This document shows positions 8,491 to 16,104 of a stretch of DNA of 50,015 nucleotides, piece by piece. Source of the stretch: Azovibrio restrictus (GTDB taxonomy: Bacteria; Bacteroidota; Bacteroidia; Chitinophagales; Chitinophagaceae); the NCBI GenBank assembly GCA_029255605.1, contig JANLJF010000063.1, forward strand, positions 1 to 50,015. The letters run 5' to 3'. A program made the position numbers and the translations under genes. Numbering within the stretch: position 1 is the stretch's first letter; the number at the start of each line of letters is the position of its first letter. The notes below the pieces were generated by a model. It had not been told where the DNA came from. It was given only the letters and a program-made list of their open reading frames with translations, and did not search any database.

Positions 8491-9345
8491 CTATGGTTGT
8501 TTTAGTGCGCCGGCAGCTAATAAAACTTTAGCGGCTTCGGCTATTATTTTTTCTTCCTGCCTTTCGGGCGAATAAATTTCAAAGTATTTCTTTTCAGGCA
8601 GTGTTTCCATATAGAAGGATGAACGTAATATAGGCACCCGTAATTGTGCTACGGATACACCCGCTGCTCCCATGATATAGAATACATGTTCGTTTCTTAC
8701 AGAACCATATCGTTGCATAGTGCCGTTTTTATTATAGCGGCCTATTACTATATCATTCAGGTATATCTTTTGATTCATCACTTGCAATGCCTTAGGCGCA
8801 CCGGGTACATCATATGGAGATACATTGTAGTTGCGGTATTTCCCTTCGTCTATTGTTTTCTTGCTTATGTAATGATTAGACTTGCTTAATGATTTCAGCA
8901 TCGTTTCCATAGCCTCGTATTGAAATGCGCCATTTTTCAGCACATCATATTGTATAAGCTGCCTGGAAAAAGTTTCAAAAAAGTATGGATACACCTCTAT
9001 GTTTATTTCGGCGCCATAATCCGGCAGCTTTATGTTGTAGTAATATTCCAGGTAGGCATATTCGGGAGATGAAAGTACTCTTGCAGTTATGTAGATGACT
9101 TCATGCCCATCCGGCAGGCTGATGACCATATCTTTAAAATCTTCCCCTTTCGTTTCCGGGTTAAGCGGCAGCGGATCGTAATCGCCCTGTCCAACTATCG
9201 GGATAGTAGGTGCTTTACTGCCAAATGTTTTATACTTCGCATATACTTTCCCATCATGAAAAACCTGTCCATAATCCGGAACGTCATTTTGTGCGCTGCA
9301 CATCGCAGGAAACGACAGCAGACATATAAGAATGAAACTGCGCAT
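8491..9345 (-). CDS. Hypothetical secreted or periplasmic protein
   Basis: I do not recognise the family. The 284-residue product has a clear signal peptide (MRSFILICLLSFPAMCSAQ, predicted cleavage after SAQ) and then a mixed, aromatic-rich mature region with no lipobox Cys and no C-terminal type IX sorting domain. It contains no obvious catalytic motif. It has its own promoter match and is not overlapped by neighbours; the convergent or divergent context gives no functional hint. Start ATG 9345 is fixed by the signal peptide. Confidence 0.85.
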   Translation of the reverse strand: MRSFILICLLSFPAMCSAQNDVPDYGQVFHDGKVYAKYKTFGSKAPTIPIVGQGDYDPLPLNPETKGEDFKDMVISLPDGHEVIYITARVLSSPEYAYLEYYYNIKLPDYGAEINIEVYPYFFETFSRQLIQYDVLKNGAFQYEAMETMLKSLSKSNHYISKKTIDEGKYRNYNVSPYDVPGAPKALQVMNQKIYLNDIVIGRYNKNGTMQRYGSVRNEHVFYIMGAAGVSVAQLRVPILRSSFYMETLPEKKYFEIYSPERQEEKIIAEAAKVLLAAGALKQP

Positions 9346-9361
9346 AGGCTTAGTTATATAT

Positions 9362-9369
9362 CAAATATA
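9362..9369 (-). promoter_or_regulatory. Bacteroidota -7 element (TATATTTG)
   Basis: Exact TAnnTTTG match on the minus strand, 16 bases upstream of ATG 9345. The same octamer precedes the PagL-like gene at 10579-10586. Confidence 0.55.
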
Positions 9370-9399
9370 CGATATCTGATATGCGAGAGGCACGGTATG

Positions 9400-10536
9400 T
9401 CAAAACCCCATGCCTAACCCCACTTCCACCAATTCAGCCTCGGTACCATGGGTTTTAAGATAAGCGTGTGTGCTAAGCTCTTTTAGAATACCTTTTTCAT
9501 TTTGTATCAGGTATATATTTCCGCCCAGTTTTTCGTATATCTTATTCTTAGATAGCTCGTTATGTTTCAGGTAATACCCAACTTGTAACACGACACCCAC
9601 CCTGCCAAACAGGAACTCATTACCTATGAACAAGCTGCTCTTCCAGGAATTTTGGGCTTCCTTTCCGGGATTTATCTCGTTGTTCTTTTGGAAACGGTAC
9701 ACATGGGTATAGTAGGCATAGTCTACACCCAGCAATAGTTTGTTCTTACTCAGGTAGCGCTTGCTGGCAAAAAGAGAGGCAAGATATACGGGGTACATCG
9801 GCCCGTTCGATGCAGATATTTCAGTTCCGGCCAGGCTCAAGCGCATTTGCACCAATACTCTGTTTTTTAGTTTCGGAAGGGTTTTAACAATACGTTCCGG
9901 CCTTGATGTAACAGGGAAATATCGCAAGCCGACGTTAACACCATATTTGTTGATGCCCAGGTTCGGGTGCCTGAGCGTGGCGTTGGATATATGGGCAAAG
10001 TTGACACCTACCTGCATATCCAGATGTTCGTTCACATGATACCTAAGGTCAGTAGAGAAATAGGAGTAATTGTTCATGCGGCTGCCGATGGCGGTATTCA
10101 AAGTATCCCAGCCCGGCACACGTTCAAAGCGCTTGGTGATATATGCAATACCAAAGCCTGCCTTGGCGGTCCATTCCACTTTCCTCCCCCTGATGATAGG
10201 TATCTGCAAATTAGGATACAGGCTTACAGCGCGGCCGTAAACGGAATCATTATCATAACGGGTATAAGCTACCGCCATACCAAGCAGCGGGTAGTGCCTG
10301 CGCTGATGCCATGTTTTGCGTCCATCGGTTTGTTGTATAAAGTTCAGCTCTACGCCGGGTATATAATTAGAGAGGTCGGCCCGCATTTTTGCAGAATGCT
10401 TAAAGCCATTGGCAGCCATATAATTGGCCTCAATACCCAAACCTGCCCAGGGTTTATTTTCCTGTGCACGGCCAACAGAAAATGTGGCAGCCATACATAA
10501 CATGGTCAATAGGCAGCGCCGCATACGATAACTCAT
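9400..10536 (-). CDS. PagL-like acyloxyacyl hydrolase (lipid A 3-O-deacylase candidate), outer membrane
   Basis: PagL-family enzymes remove the 3-linked acyl chain from lipid A in the outer membrane. The 378-residue product has an Ala-rich signal peptide ending SVGRAQ and many amphipathic beta-strand stretches. The key motif NFAHISNATLRHPN carries the His and Ser of the PagL catalytic site (HxSN). Classic PagL is roughly half this length; longer versions labelled acyloxyacyl hydrolase are known in Bacteroidota, and the C-terminal half here may be additional barrel strands. ATG 10536 is chosen over the longer open frame to 10701, because the extension runs through the divergent promoter and into the DUF502 gene. 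Confidence 0.78.
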   Translation of the reverse strand: MSYRMRRCLLTMLCMAATFSVGRAQENKPWAGLGIEANYMAANGFKHSAKMRADLSNYIPGVELNFIQQTDGRKTWHQRRHYPLLGMAVAYTRYDNDSVYGRAVSLYPNLQIPIIRGRKVEWTAKAGFGIAYITKRFERVPGWDTLNTAIGSRMNNYSYFSTDLRYHVNEHLDMQVGVNFAHISNATLRHPNLGINKYGVNVGLRYFPVTSRPERIVKTLPKLKNRVLVQMRLSLAGTEISASNGPMYPVYLASLFASKRYLSKNKLLLGVDYAYYTHVYRFQKNNEINPGKEAQNSWKSSLFIGNEFLFGRVGVVLQVGYYLKHNELSKNKIYEKLGGNIYLIQNEKGILKELSTHAYLKTHGTEAELVEVGLGMGF

Positions 10537-10550
10537 TGAAACTGTGAATA

Positions 10551-10569
10551 ATTGGCTAAATAAGCCAAT
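10551..10569. promoter_or_regulatory. Perfect inverted repeat in the leader of the PagL-like gene
   Basis: ATTGGCT (10551-10557), spacer AAATA, AGCCAAT (10563-10569). It lies between the minus-strand promoter element at 10579 and the ATG at 10536, so it could be an operator or an RNA hairpin in the 5' leader. Function unknown. Confidence 0.45.
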
Positions 10570-10578
10570 GGTTGTAAG

Positions 10579-10586
10579 CAAATATA
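10579..10586 (-). promoter_or_regulatory. Bacteroidota -7 element (TATATTTG) for the PagL-like gene
   Basis: Exact TAnnTTTG on the minus strand, 42 bases upstream of ATG 10536. Divergent partner of the element at 10608. Confidence 0.5.
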
Positions 10587-10607
10587 GTTTTCCCCCCGCC
10601 AAACATG

Positions 10608-10615
10608 TAACTTTG
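10608..10615 (+). promoter_or_regulatory. Bacteroidota -7 element (TAACTTTG) for the DUF502 gene
   Basis: Exact TAnnTTTG, 15 bases before ATG 10631. It supports that start over an in-frame ATG at 10544. Confidence 0.6.
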
Positions 10616-10630
10616 ACATCATTTTTTACC

Positions 10631-11221
10631 ATGCGCCGCTTAGCTGCCATACTTTTCCGTTCGTTTCTGCAGGGCTTGCTGATACTCAGTCCCATAGCCA
10701 TTACGGCCTATGTTATATACATAGTGTTCGATAGTGTGGATAGCCTTGTGCCATGGGTGCCGCGTGGATTAGGTTTCCTGCTTATCATATGTGCGGTAAC
10801 TTTTATCGGTTACATGGGTACGCGCTTCTTCCTCGGCAAGATGCTTTTCGATGCATTCGATCATCTGCTGCAGCACATACCGGGTATCAAATACATTTAC
10901 TCTTCCATAAAAGATGTGATGGGGTCCTTTGTGGGCGATAAAAAAAGGTTTAACAAACCGGTATGGGTTTGTATCAATCATAATCCCGAAGTTTGGCGCA
11001 TCGGGTTCATGACCCAGAAAGACCTTAACTATATGGGCATGGGCGATAAAATATCTGTTTATCTGCCGCATGCCTATGCCGTTTCGGGCTATGTGATAAT
11101 TGTGGAAATAAGAAATATAAAACCGGTTACGGAAATGACAGCCGCCGAGGCAATGAAGTTTGCCGTGAGTGGTGGTATTACAGGATTGGAAGAAGCAGAT
11201 AAAACCTATGACAGGAAATAA
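10631..11221 (+). CDS. DUF502 family inner-membrane protein
   Basis: Conserved membrane protein of unknown function, 196 residues. It has two membrane segments (about residues 10-35, LLILSPIAITAYVIYIVF, and about 45-68, LGFLLIICAVTFIGYMG) followed by a cytoplasmic domain of about 120 residues with the family pattern IPGIKYIYSSIKDV and YLPHAYAVSGYVIIVE. The motifs match DUF502. It reads into serC with a small overlap or a 4-base gap depending on the serC start, so the two are probably co-transcribed. The start is placed at 10631 because it directly precedes the first membrane helix and follows a promoter element. Confidence 0.9.
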   Translation: MRRLAAILFRSFLQGLLILSPIAITAYVIYIVFDSVDSLVPWVPRGLGFLLIICAVTFIGYMGTRFFLGKMLFDAFDHLLQHIPGIKYIYSSIKDVMGSFVGDKKRFNKPVWVCINHNPEVWRIGFMTQKDLNYMGMGDKISVYLPHAYAVSGYVIIVEIRNIKPVTEMTAAEAMKFAVSGGITGLEEADKTYDRK

Positions 11222-11225
11222 ACGC

Positions 11226-12290
11226 ATGCTCAATTTCAACTCCGGCCCTGCAGCCCTGCCCGAAAGTGTTTTGCAGGAAGCTGCAAAGGCGGTGGTGAAC
11301 TACAACGATACAGGGTTGTCAATACTCAGCATCCCGCATCGCGGCCATTTATTTCAGGCCATACTTGATGAAAGCCGCCAGTTGGTTCATGAGCTTTGCG
11401 GACTTGATGATAGCTACGAAGTATTGTGGATGCATGGCGGAGGCCGCCTGCAGTTTTGCATGGTGCCCATGAATTTCCTATCGCCCAAGCATGCTGCAGG
11501 CTATATAGATAGCGGCCATTGGTCGAAAGAGGCAATGGACTATGCACGCCATTACGGCGATATCGTGATGCTATCGTCATCGGCCGAAGACAATTATTAC
11601 TGCCTGCCCGAATGGCCAGAAGTCATTTCCAAAGCTCTATCCTACGTACATGTTACTACCAATAATACCATATACGGCACACAATGGCCCAAGCTGCCAA
11701 AGATAGCAGCACCCTTAATTGCCGATATGAGCAGCGATATTTTCAGCCGCGCTATAGATTATACAAACTGCAGCATGTTTTACGCCGTTGCACAAAAAAA
11801 TATTGGGCCGGCAGGGGCAACACTTGTAGTCATTAAAAAAGACCTGCTGAAAAAAGCCGGTCACGATTTGCCGCCCATGCTCAGCTATACGGCACATGTA
11901 AATAAAGGTTCGGTACTGAATACGCCGCCGGTATTTGCCATCTATGTTTCGATGCTGATGCTGCGCTGGACGAAGGAACGTGGAATAGCAGGTATAGAAG
12001 CAGAGAACAATGCCAAGGCAGCAGCTTTATACCAGGAAATAGACCGCAACGCCTTATTTTACGGTGTAGCTAAAAAAGAAGACCGCAGTAAAATGAATGC
12101 CTGCTTTGCAGCGCATAATAAAGCACATGAAAAAGCTTTTATAGAATTCTGTGCAAAGGAAAACATTACGGGTATAGAAGGTCACCGCTCGATAGGCGGA
12201 TTAAGGGCATCGCTTTACAATGCTGTATCTCTTGACGATGTGAAACAACTGGTAGCTGCGATGCAGGCATTTGAAAAACAACATTCTTAA
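11226..12290 (+). CDS. serC: Phosphoserine aminotransferase
   Basis: A PLP enzyme converting 3-phosphohydroxypyruvate and glutamate to phosphoserine (serine pathway; also used in pyridoxal phosphate synthesis in some bacteria). The 354-residue product begins with the signature NFNSGPAALP, contains GGGRLQF, HVTTNNTIYGTQW and the cofactor lysine Lys191 in AVAQKNIGPAG, and ends with GLRASLYNAV. ATG 11226 is favoured because AGGA lies 9 bases upstream and the family N-terminus starts here; ATG 11208 is an alternative that would overlap the DUF502 stop by 14 bases. The DUF1015 gene follows after 25 bases; in many Bacteroidota serC, serA and a DUF1015 gene cluster, but serA is not between them here. 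Confidence 0.95.
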   Translation: MLNFNSGPAALPESVLQEAAKAVVNYNDTGLSILSIPHRGHLFQAILDESRQLVHELCGLDDSYEVLWMHGGGRLQFCMVPMNFLSPKHAAGYIDSGHWSKEAMDYARHYGDIVMLSSSAEDNYYCLPEWPEVISKALSYVHVTTNNTIYGTQWPKLPKIAAPLIADMSSDIFSRAIDYTNCSMFYAVAQKNIGPAGATLVVIKKDLLKKAGHDLPPMLSYTAHVNKGSVLNTPPVFAIYVSMLMLRWTKERGIAGIEAENNAKAAALYQEIDRNALFYGVAKKEDRSKMNACFAAHNKAHEKAFIEFCAKENITGIEGHRSIGGLRASLYNAVSLDDVKQLVAAMQAFEKQHS

Positions 12291-12315
12291 CGATAAACAC
12301 AAACCAACATACTAA

Positions 12316-13557
12316 ATGGCAAAGATTACCCCCTTTAAAGGATTAAGACCTAAAAAAGAATTGGCAGATAAGGTAGCCACCCTGCCCTACGATGTAGTAA
12401 GTGTGGAAGAAGCGCGTGCATTTAAAAATAACCCGTATCACTTTTATCATGTTACCCGTTCTGAAATAGACTTGCCCGCAGGCATAGATGTACACAGCCT
12501 GCAGGTATATGAAAAAGCAAAAGAAAACCTGGACAGCATGGTGGAAGATAAAATCATGTTCCAGGATGATGAGCCTTGCTATTACATCTATCAGTTGGTA
12601 ATGGATGGCCGTTCTCAAACAGGATTGGTTTGCGGTTCGTCAATAGACGACTACAACAAAGGCATTATAAAGAAGCATGAGTTTACACGTCCTGAAAAAG
12701 AACTGGACCGGATTAATCACATCAAGAACACACGTGCACAAACCGGCATTGTGTTCCTGGCATACAATGATAATGAAGACATCAATAAAATAATAGAAGA
12801 CTGGAAAGCAAGTCATCAACCTGAATATGATTTCACGGCTGATGATGGCATTCGTCATACCGTGTGGGTGGTGAACGACTATCCTAAAGTATCTACCATT
12901 ACGCAGATATTCGACCAGCAGGTGCCGGCTACATACATAGCTGACGGCCATCATCGTGCTGCATCAGCGGCACGTGTAGCTGAAGAGATGAATGAGAGCG
13001 GCCTGAATATAACAGGTGAAGAATCATTCAATTATTTTATCACCTGCATCTTCCCTGAAAGCCAGCTGAAAATAATGGACTACAACCGCGTGGTAAAAGA
13101 TCTGAATGGCATGAGTGCTACAGCGTTTCTTGACGCATTGAAAAAAGACTTTGAAGTATCTACACCGGTAAAAGAAGCGATAAAACCTGCACAGCCGCAT
13201 GAGTTTGGCATGTACCTTTCCGGCAACTGGTATAAGCTGACAGCGAAACCGGGAACATTCACTACAGACCCTATAGGAGTATTGGATGTAAGCATCATGC
13301 AAAACAACATCCTGTCGAAACTGCTGAACATTAACGACCCACGCACCGATAAACGTGTAGATTTTGTAGGTGGCATCCGCGGACTGGGCGAATTGGAAAA
13401 AAGAGTGAACAGTGGCGATATGGCAGCAGCATTTTCTTGCTACCCTGTCAGCCTGCAGCAGCTATTTGCTATTGCAGACAGCGGCAACGTAATGCCACCA
13501 AAAAGCACCTGGTTTGAACCTAAGGTGCGCGACGGATTAGTGGTACACCTGATATAA
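12316..13557 (+). CDS. DUF1015 family protein
   Basis: Conserved cytoplasmic protein of unknown function, 413 residues, the usual length. Recognised by the N-terminal ITPFKGLRPKKELADKVATLPYDVVS, the central YIADGHHRAASAARV (about residues 207-221, with an HH pair), and C-terminal FSCYPVSLQQLFAIADSGNV with PPKSTWFEPK. It lies 25 bases downstream of serC with no terminator between, so it is probably in the same transcript, which hints at a role linked to serine or amino-acid metabolism (inference from neighbourhood only). It ends with a strong terminator. Confidence 0.92.
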   Translation: MAKITPFKGLRPKKELADKVATLPYDVVSVEEARAFKNNPYHFYHVTRSEIDLPAGIDVHSLQVYEKAKENLDSMVEDKIMFQDDEPCYYIYQLVMDGRSQTGLVCGSSIDDYNKGIIKKHEFTRPEKELDRINHIKNTRAQTGIVFLAYNDNEDINKIIEDWKASHQPEYDFTADDGIRHTVWVVNDYPKVSTITQIFDQQVPATYIADGHHRAASAARVAEEMNESGLNITGEESFNYFITCIFPESQLKIMDYNRVVKDLNGMSATAFLDALKKDFEVSTPVKEAIKPAQPHEFGMYLSGNWYKLTAKPGTFTTDPIGVLDVSIMQNNILSKLLNINDPRTDKRVDFVGGIRGLGELEKRVNSGDMAAAFSCYPVSLQQLFAIADSGNVMPPKSTWFEPKVRDGLVVHLI

Positions 13558-13563
13558 ATTATA

Positions 13564-13593
13564 AACAAAGGCGCTATTTACAGCGCCTTTGTT
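13564..13593. terminator. Strong intrinsic terminator after the DUF1015 gene
   Basis: Perfect 12-bp stem AACAAAGGCGCT / AGCGCCTTTGTT with a 6-base loop, starting 7 bases past the stop codon at 13557. Confidence 0.88.
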
Positions 13594-13663
13594 ATTATAG
13601 ACAAGTATTATCGCAGCGTGCCTGTAAAACACACAATTTTGTAACCGATACAATAACAGAACT

Positions 13664-14653
13664 ATGGAATATAGAAGAATGGGTAAAACCGGCTTGCAAC
13701 TGAGCACATTATCTTATGGCTCTTGGGTTACATTTGCCAAGCAGATAGATGATGGCATATCAGACAGGCTGATGGGTATTGCTTATGATAACGGCATCAA
13801 CTTTTTCGACAATGCAGAAGTATATTCCCGCGGCGAATCGGAACTGATGATGGGCCGTGTGCTGAAAAGCAAGAAATGGGACCGTACGTCCTACACCGTT
13901 TCCAGCAAGGCTTTCTTTGGCTGGCGTGGGCCGGACAATAAGCCCAACCAAACCGGCCTTAGCCGTAAGCATCTTACCGAAGCGTGCCATGAAGCGCTGC
14001 AACGCCTCCAGCTAGACTACCTTGATCTATTCTTCTGCCATCGCCCGGATAAGAACACGCCGATAGAAGAAGTGGTATGGACCATGAATACGCTGATACA
14101 ACAAGGTAAGATATTATACTGGGGCACCAGTGAATGGAGCGCGGCCGAAATAATGGAAGCCCACATGGTAGCACGCGAGCTGCGCCTGATAGGCCCTGCC
14201 GTAGAACAGCCGGAATATAATCTCTTCAAGCGCCAGAAGGTAGAAGTAGATTACTATACTATTGTCAAAAACATAGGCATGGGTACGACCATCTGGAGCC
14301 CATTAGCTTCCGGTCTGCTTACAGGTAAATATAATGATGGCATCCCTTCAGATTCACGTCTGGCGCTGGAAGGTTTTGAATGGCTGAAAAATAAGACCAT
14401 CAGCGATGATAAACTGCAGCGCGTACGCAATCTGGGCACGCTGGCAGCAGACCTTGGCACTTCCCTGGCAACGCTGTCTATAGCATGGTGTATCAGTAAT
14501 CCTAATGTTACCACGGCCATACTGGGTGCTACCAAAGAAGCCCAGCTGATAGAAAACCTGAAAGCCTTGGATATAGTACCAAAGCTTACGGCTGAAGTGA
14601 AGCAACGTATAGACGACATCATGGGTACCAAACCCGAAATGCCGCAATACTAA
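13664..14653 (+). CDS. Aldo/keto reductase (Kv-beta/YghZ-like)
   Basis: NADPH-dependent oxidoreductase of the AKR superfamily, 329 residues, TIM barrel. The catalytic tetrad is intact: Asp49 and Tyr54 in FFDNAEVY, Lys82 in VSSKAFF, His126 in DLFFCHRPD. MEYRRMGKTGLQLSTLSYGSW at the N-terminus and the cofactor-binding C-terminus (AILGATKEAQLIENLKA) resemble the voltage-gated potassium channel beta-subunit-like group (AKR6/AKR14). The substrate is unknown. It stands alone, between a terminator and a convergent gene. Confidence 0.93.
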   Translation: MEYRRMGKTGLQLSTLSYGSWVTFAKQIDDGISDRLMGIAYDNGINFFDNAEVYSRGESELMMGRVLKSKKWDRTSYTVSSKAFFGWRGPDNKPNQTGLSRKHLTEACHEALQRLQLDYLDLFFCHRPDKNTPIEEVVWTMNTLIQQGKILYWGTSEWSAAEIMEAHMVARELRLIGPAVEQPEYNLFKRQKVEVDYYTIVKNIGMGTTIWSPLASGLLTGKYNDGIPSDSRLALEGFEWLKNKTISDDKLQRVRNLGTLAADLGTSLATLSIAWCISNPNVTTAILGATKEAQLIENLKALDIVPKLTAEVKQRIDDIMGTKPEMPQY

Positions 14654-14655
14654 TA

Positions 14656-15039
14656 TTACTTTTTACGAGCGGCTGTTTTACGGCTGCCCGATTTTTTAGC
14701 GCTGCTCTTTTTAGGAGCGGCGCTTTTCTTTGCTGCCGTTTTCTTTCGGGCGGTCTTTTTAGCTGCAGCTTTTTTAGGCGCCGCTTTTTTGGCTGTGCTT
14801 TTTTTAGCAGCGCTTTTCTTCTTAGGTGCAGCTTTCTTTGCTGCCGTTTTTTTACGGGCGGTTTTCTTAGCAGGCACTTTTTCACCCGCTTCACGCGCTT
14901 CAGACAAGGCTATGGCAATCGCCTGCTTACGGCTTTTCACCTTACGGCCGCTACCGCCGCTTTTCAGGTCGCCTTCTTTATACTCGTGCATCACCTTCTC
15001 TACTTTACTTTTGCGGCTTCCGCTTTTTTTAGCTGGCAT
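14656..15039 (-). CDS. DUF6496 protein with histone-H1-like Lys/Ala-rich tail
   Basis: 127-residue basic protein. Residues about 14-55 match the short DUF6496 region (VMHEYKEGDLKSGGSGRKVKSRKQAIAIALSEA, split here only by my reading). The rest is a low-complexity tail built from AAKK, PAKK and ARKK units, like eukaryotic histone H1 tails and bacterial Hc1/HctB or AlgP. This suggests nucleic-acid binding (inference). The stop lies 2 bases from that of the convergent aldo/keto reductase. A longer minus-strand frame inside (14619-14894) is a shadow produced by the repeat. Start ATG 15039 gives the conserved MPAKKSGSRKSK beginning. Confidence 0.87.
   Translation of the reverse strand: MPAKKSGSRKSKVEKVMHEYKEGDLKSGGSGRKVKSRKQAIAIALSEAREAGEKVPAKKTARKKTAAKKAAPKKKSAAKKSTAKKAAPKKAAAKKTARKKTAAKKSAAPKKSSAKKSGSRKTAARKK
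14663..14875 (-). repeat. Degenerate Lys/Ala-codon repeat encoding the H1-like tail
   Basis: Imperfect short tandem units dominated by GCN and AAR codons (seen on the plus strand as GCTTTTTT, GCCGTTTT and similar). It is coding, and prone to slippage and length variation between strains. Confidence 0.7.
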
Positions 15040-15156
15040 AGTCGTTCGTTTTTAAATGGTTAGTAATAACAATCATATATAAAAACTAAGCCATCGTATC
15101 GGGTAACGGCAAGGTTTTAGTATATATAGATCGTTGAGAGAAAAACAATTGATCCT

Positions 15157-16104
15157 ATGTCCTTTGTAAAAAGCTATTTTAAACTATTAAAAGAAGCCTT
15201 CAGTGAATTTTCTGCAGACAATGTGGTGAAACTGAGTGCATCACTGGCATATTATACAGTATTTGCCATTGGCCCGCTGCTATTGGTCATCATATCACTT
15301 ACAGGTCTTTTCTTCGAAAAGGAAGCAGTTACCGGTGAGCTGTATAACCAGATAAGCAACCTTGTGGGTAAAGATGGTGCCGAACAGGTATTTACCATCA
15401 TCCGCAATATGCAGGAGCAGCAAACCGCTGCCAGGTATAGCATCATTGGTTTTGTGGTGCTGATATTTGGTGCCACCGGTGTGTTTGCAGACATACAGGA
15501 TTCTATTAATTACATCTGGTCTATACGTGCTAAACCCAAAAAAGGCTGGCTGAAATTTATCACTAACAGGCTGTTGTCTTTTTCATTGATAATAGGTATC
15601 GGGTTTCTTATGATAGTTACTTTGTTCATTAATACACTTACCGATCTGTTTACCGACAGGCTTCAAAGGTTATTTAATTCTGAACTGGTCATTCTTTTCC
15701 AGATCATCAATCTTGGCTTGTTGTTTCTGGTGGTCTCTTTCCTGTTCGCTGTTATCTATAAGGTTTTGCCAGATGCCCGCATCCGGTGGCGGGATGCTTT
15801 TGTAGGTGCAAGGTTTACCGGGTTGATGTTTCTGATAGGTAAATTCCTGATAGGTTATTACCTCGGCACATCTTCCATCGGCAGTACTTATGGTGCGGCA
15901 GCATCTATCATCATTGTGCTCTCATGGGTATATTACACGGCTATCATATTATATTTCGGGGCAGAGTTTACCAAAGTATATGCGCTGAATAAAGGTGGTG
16001 GTATTGAGCCGTACAGCAATGCTGTATTTATAATCAAACGTGAGGCGAAGGAGTTGGATATACACCGCACGATTGATGCCAGTAACCAGCCCAAAGCCCG
16101 TTAG
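15157..16104 (+). CDS. YihY/BrkB-family inner-membrane protein
   Basis: Polytopic membrane protein of 315 residues with about six membrane helices, homologous to YihY (formerly annotated RNase BN; the true function is unclear). Family features include LSASLAYYTVFAIGPLLLVI near residue 27, the GATGVFADIQDSINYIW segment near 110, and the C-terminal YGAAASIIIVLSWVYYTAIILYFGAEF. The stop codon interlocks with that of the convergent flippase gene (TTAG, 16101-16104). No operon partner. Confidence 0.92.
   Translation: MSFVKSYFKLLKEAFSEFSADNVVKLSASLAYYTVFAIGPLLLVIISLTGLFFEKEAVTGELYNQISNLVGKDGAEQVFTIIRNMQEQQTAARYSIIGFVVLIFGATGVFADIQDSINYIWSIRAKPKKGWLKFITNRLLSFSLIIGIGFLMIVTLFINTLTDLFTDRLQRLFNSELVILFQIINLGLLFLVVSFLFAVIYKVLPDARIRWRDAFVGARFTGLMFLIGKFLIGYYLGTSSIGSTYGAAASIIIVLSWVYYTAIILYFGAEFTKVYALNKGGGIEPYSNAVFIIKREAKELDIHRTIDASNQPKAR

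Noticed and set aside
10537-10701. N-terminal extension of the PagL-like protein
   Set aside because: It would cross the divergent promoter and overlap the DUF502 gene; the signal peptide begins at 10536.
14663-14875. CRISPR-like or tandem DNA repeat
   Set aside because: Units are short, degenerate and in frame with a Lys/Ala-rich protein; there are no spacers.
14789-15055. Plus-strand hydrophobic frame opposite the DUF6496 gene
   Set aside because: It is the complement of Lys/Ala codons, which naturally reads as Leu/Phe/Ala; a shadow.
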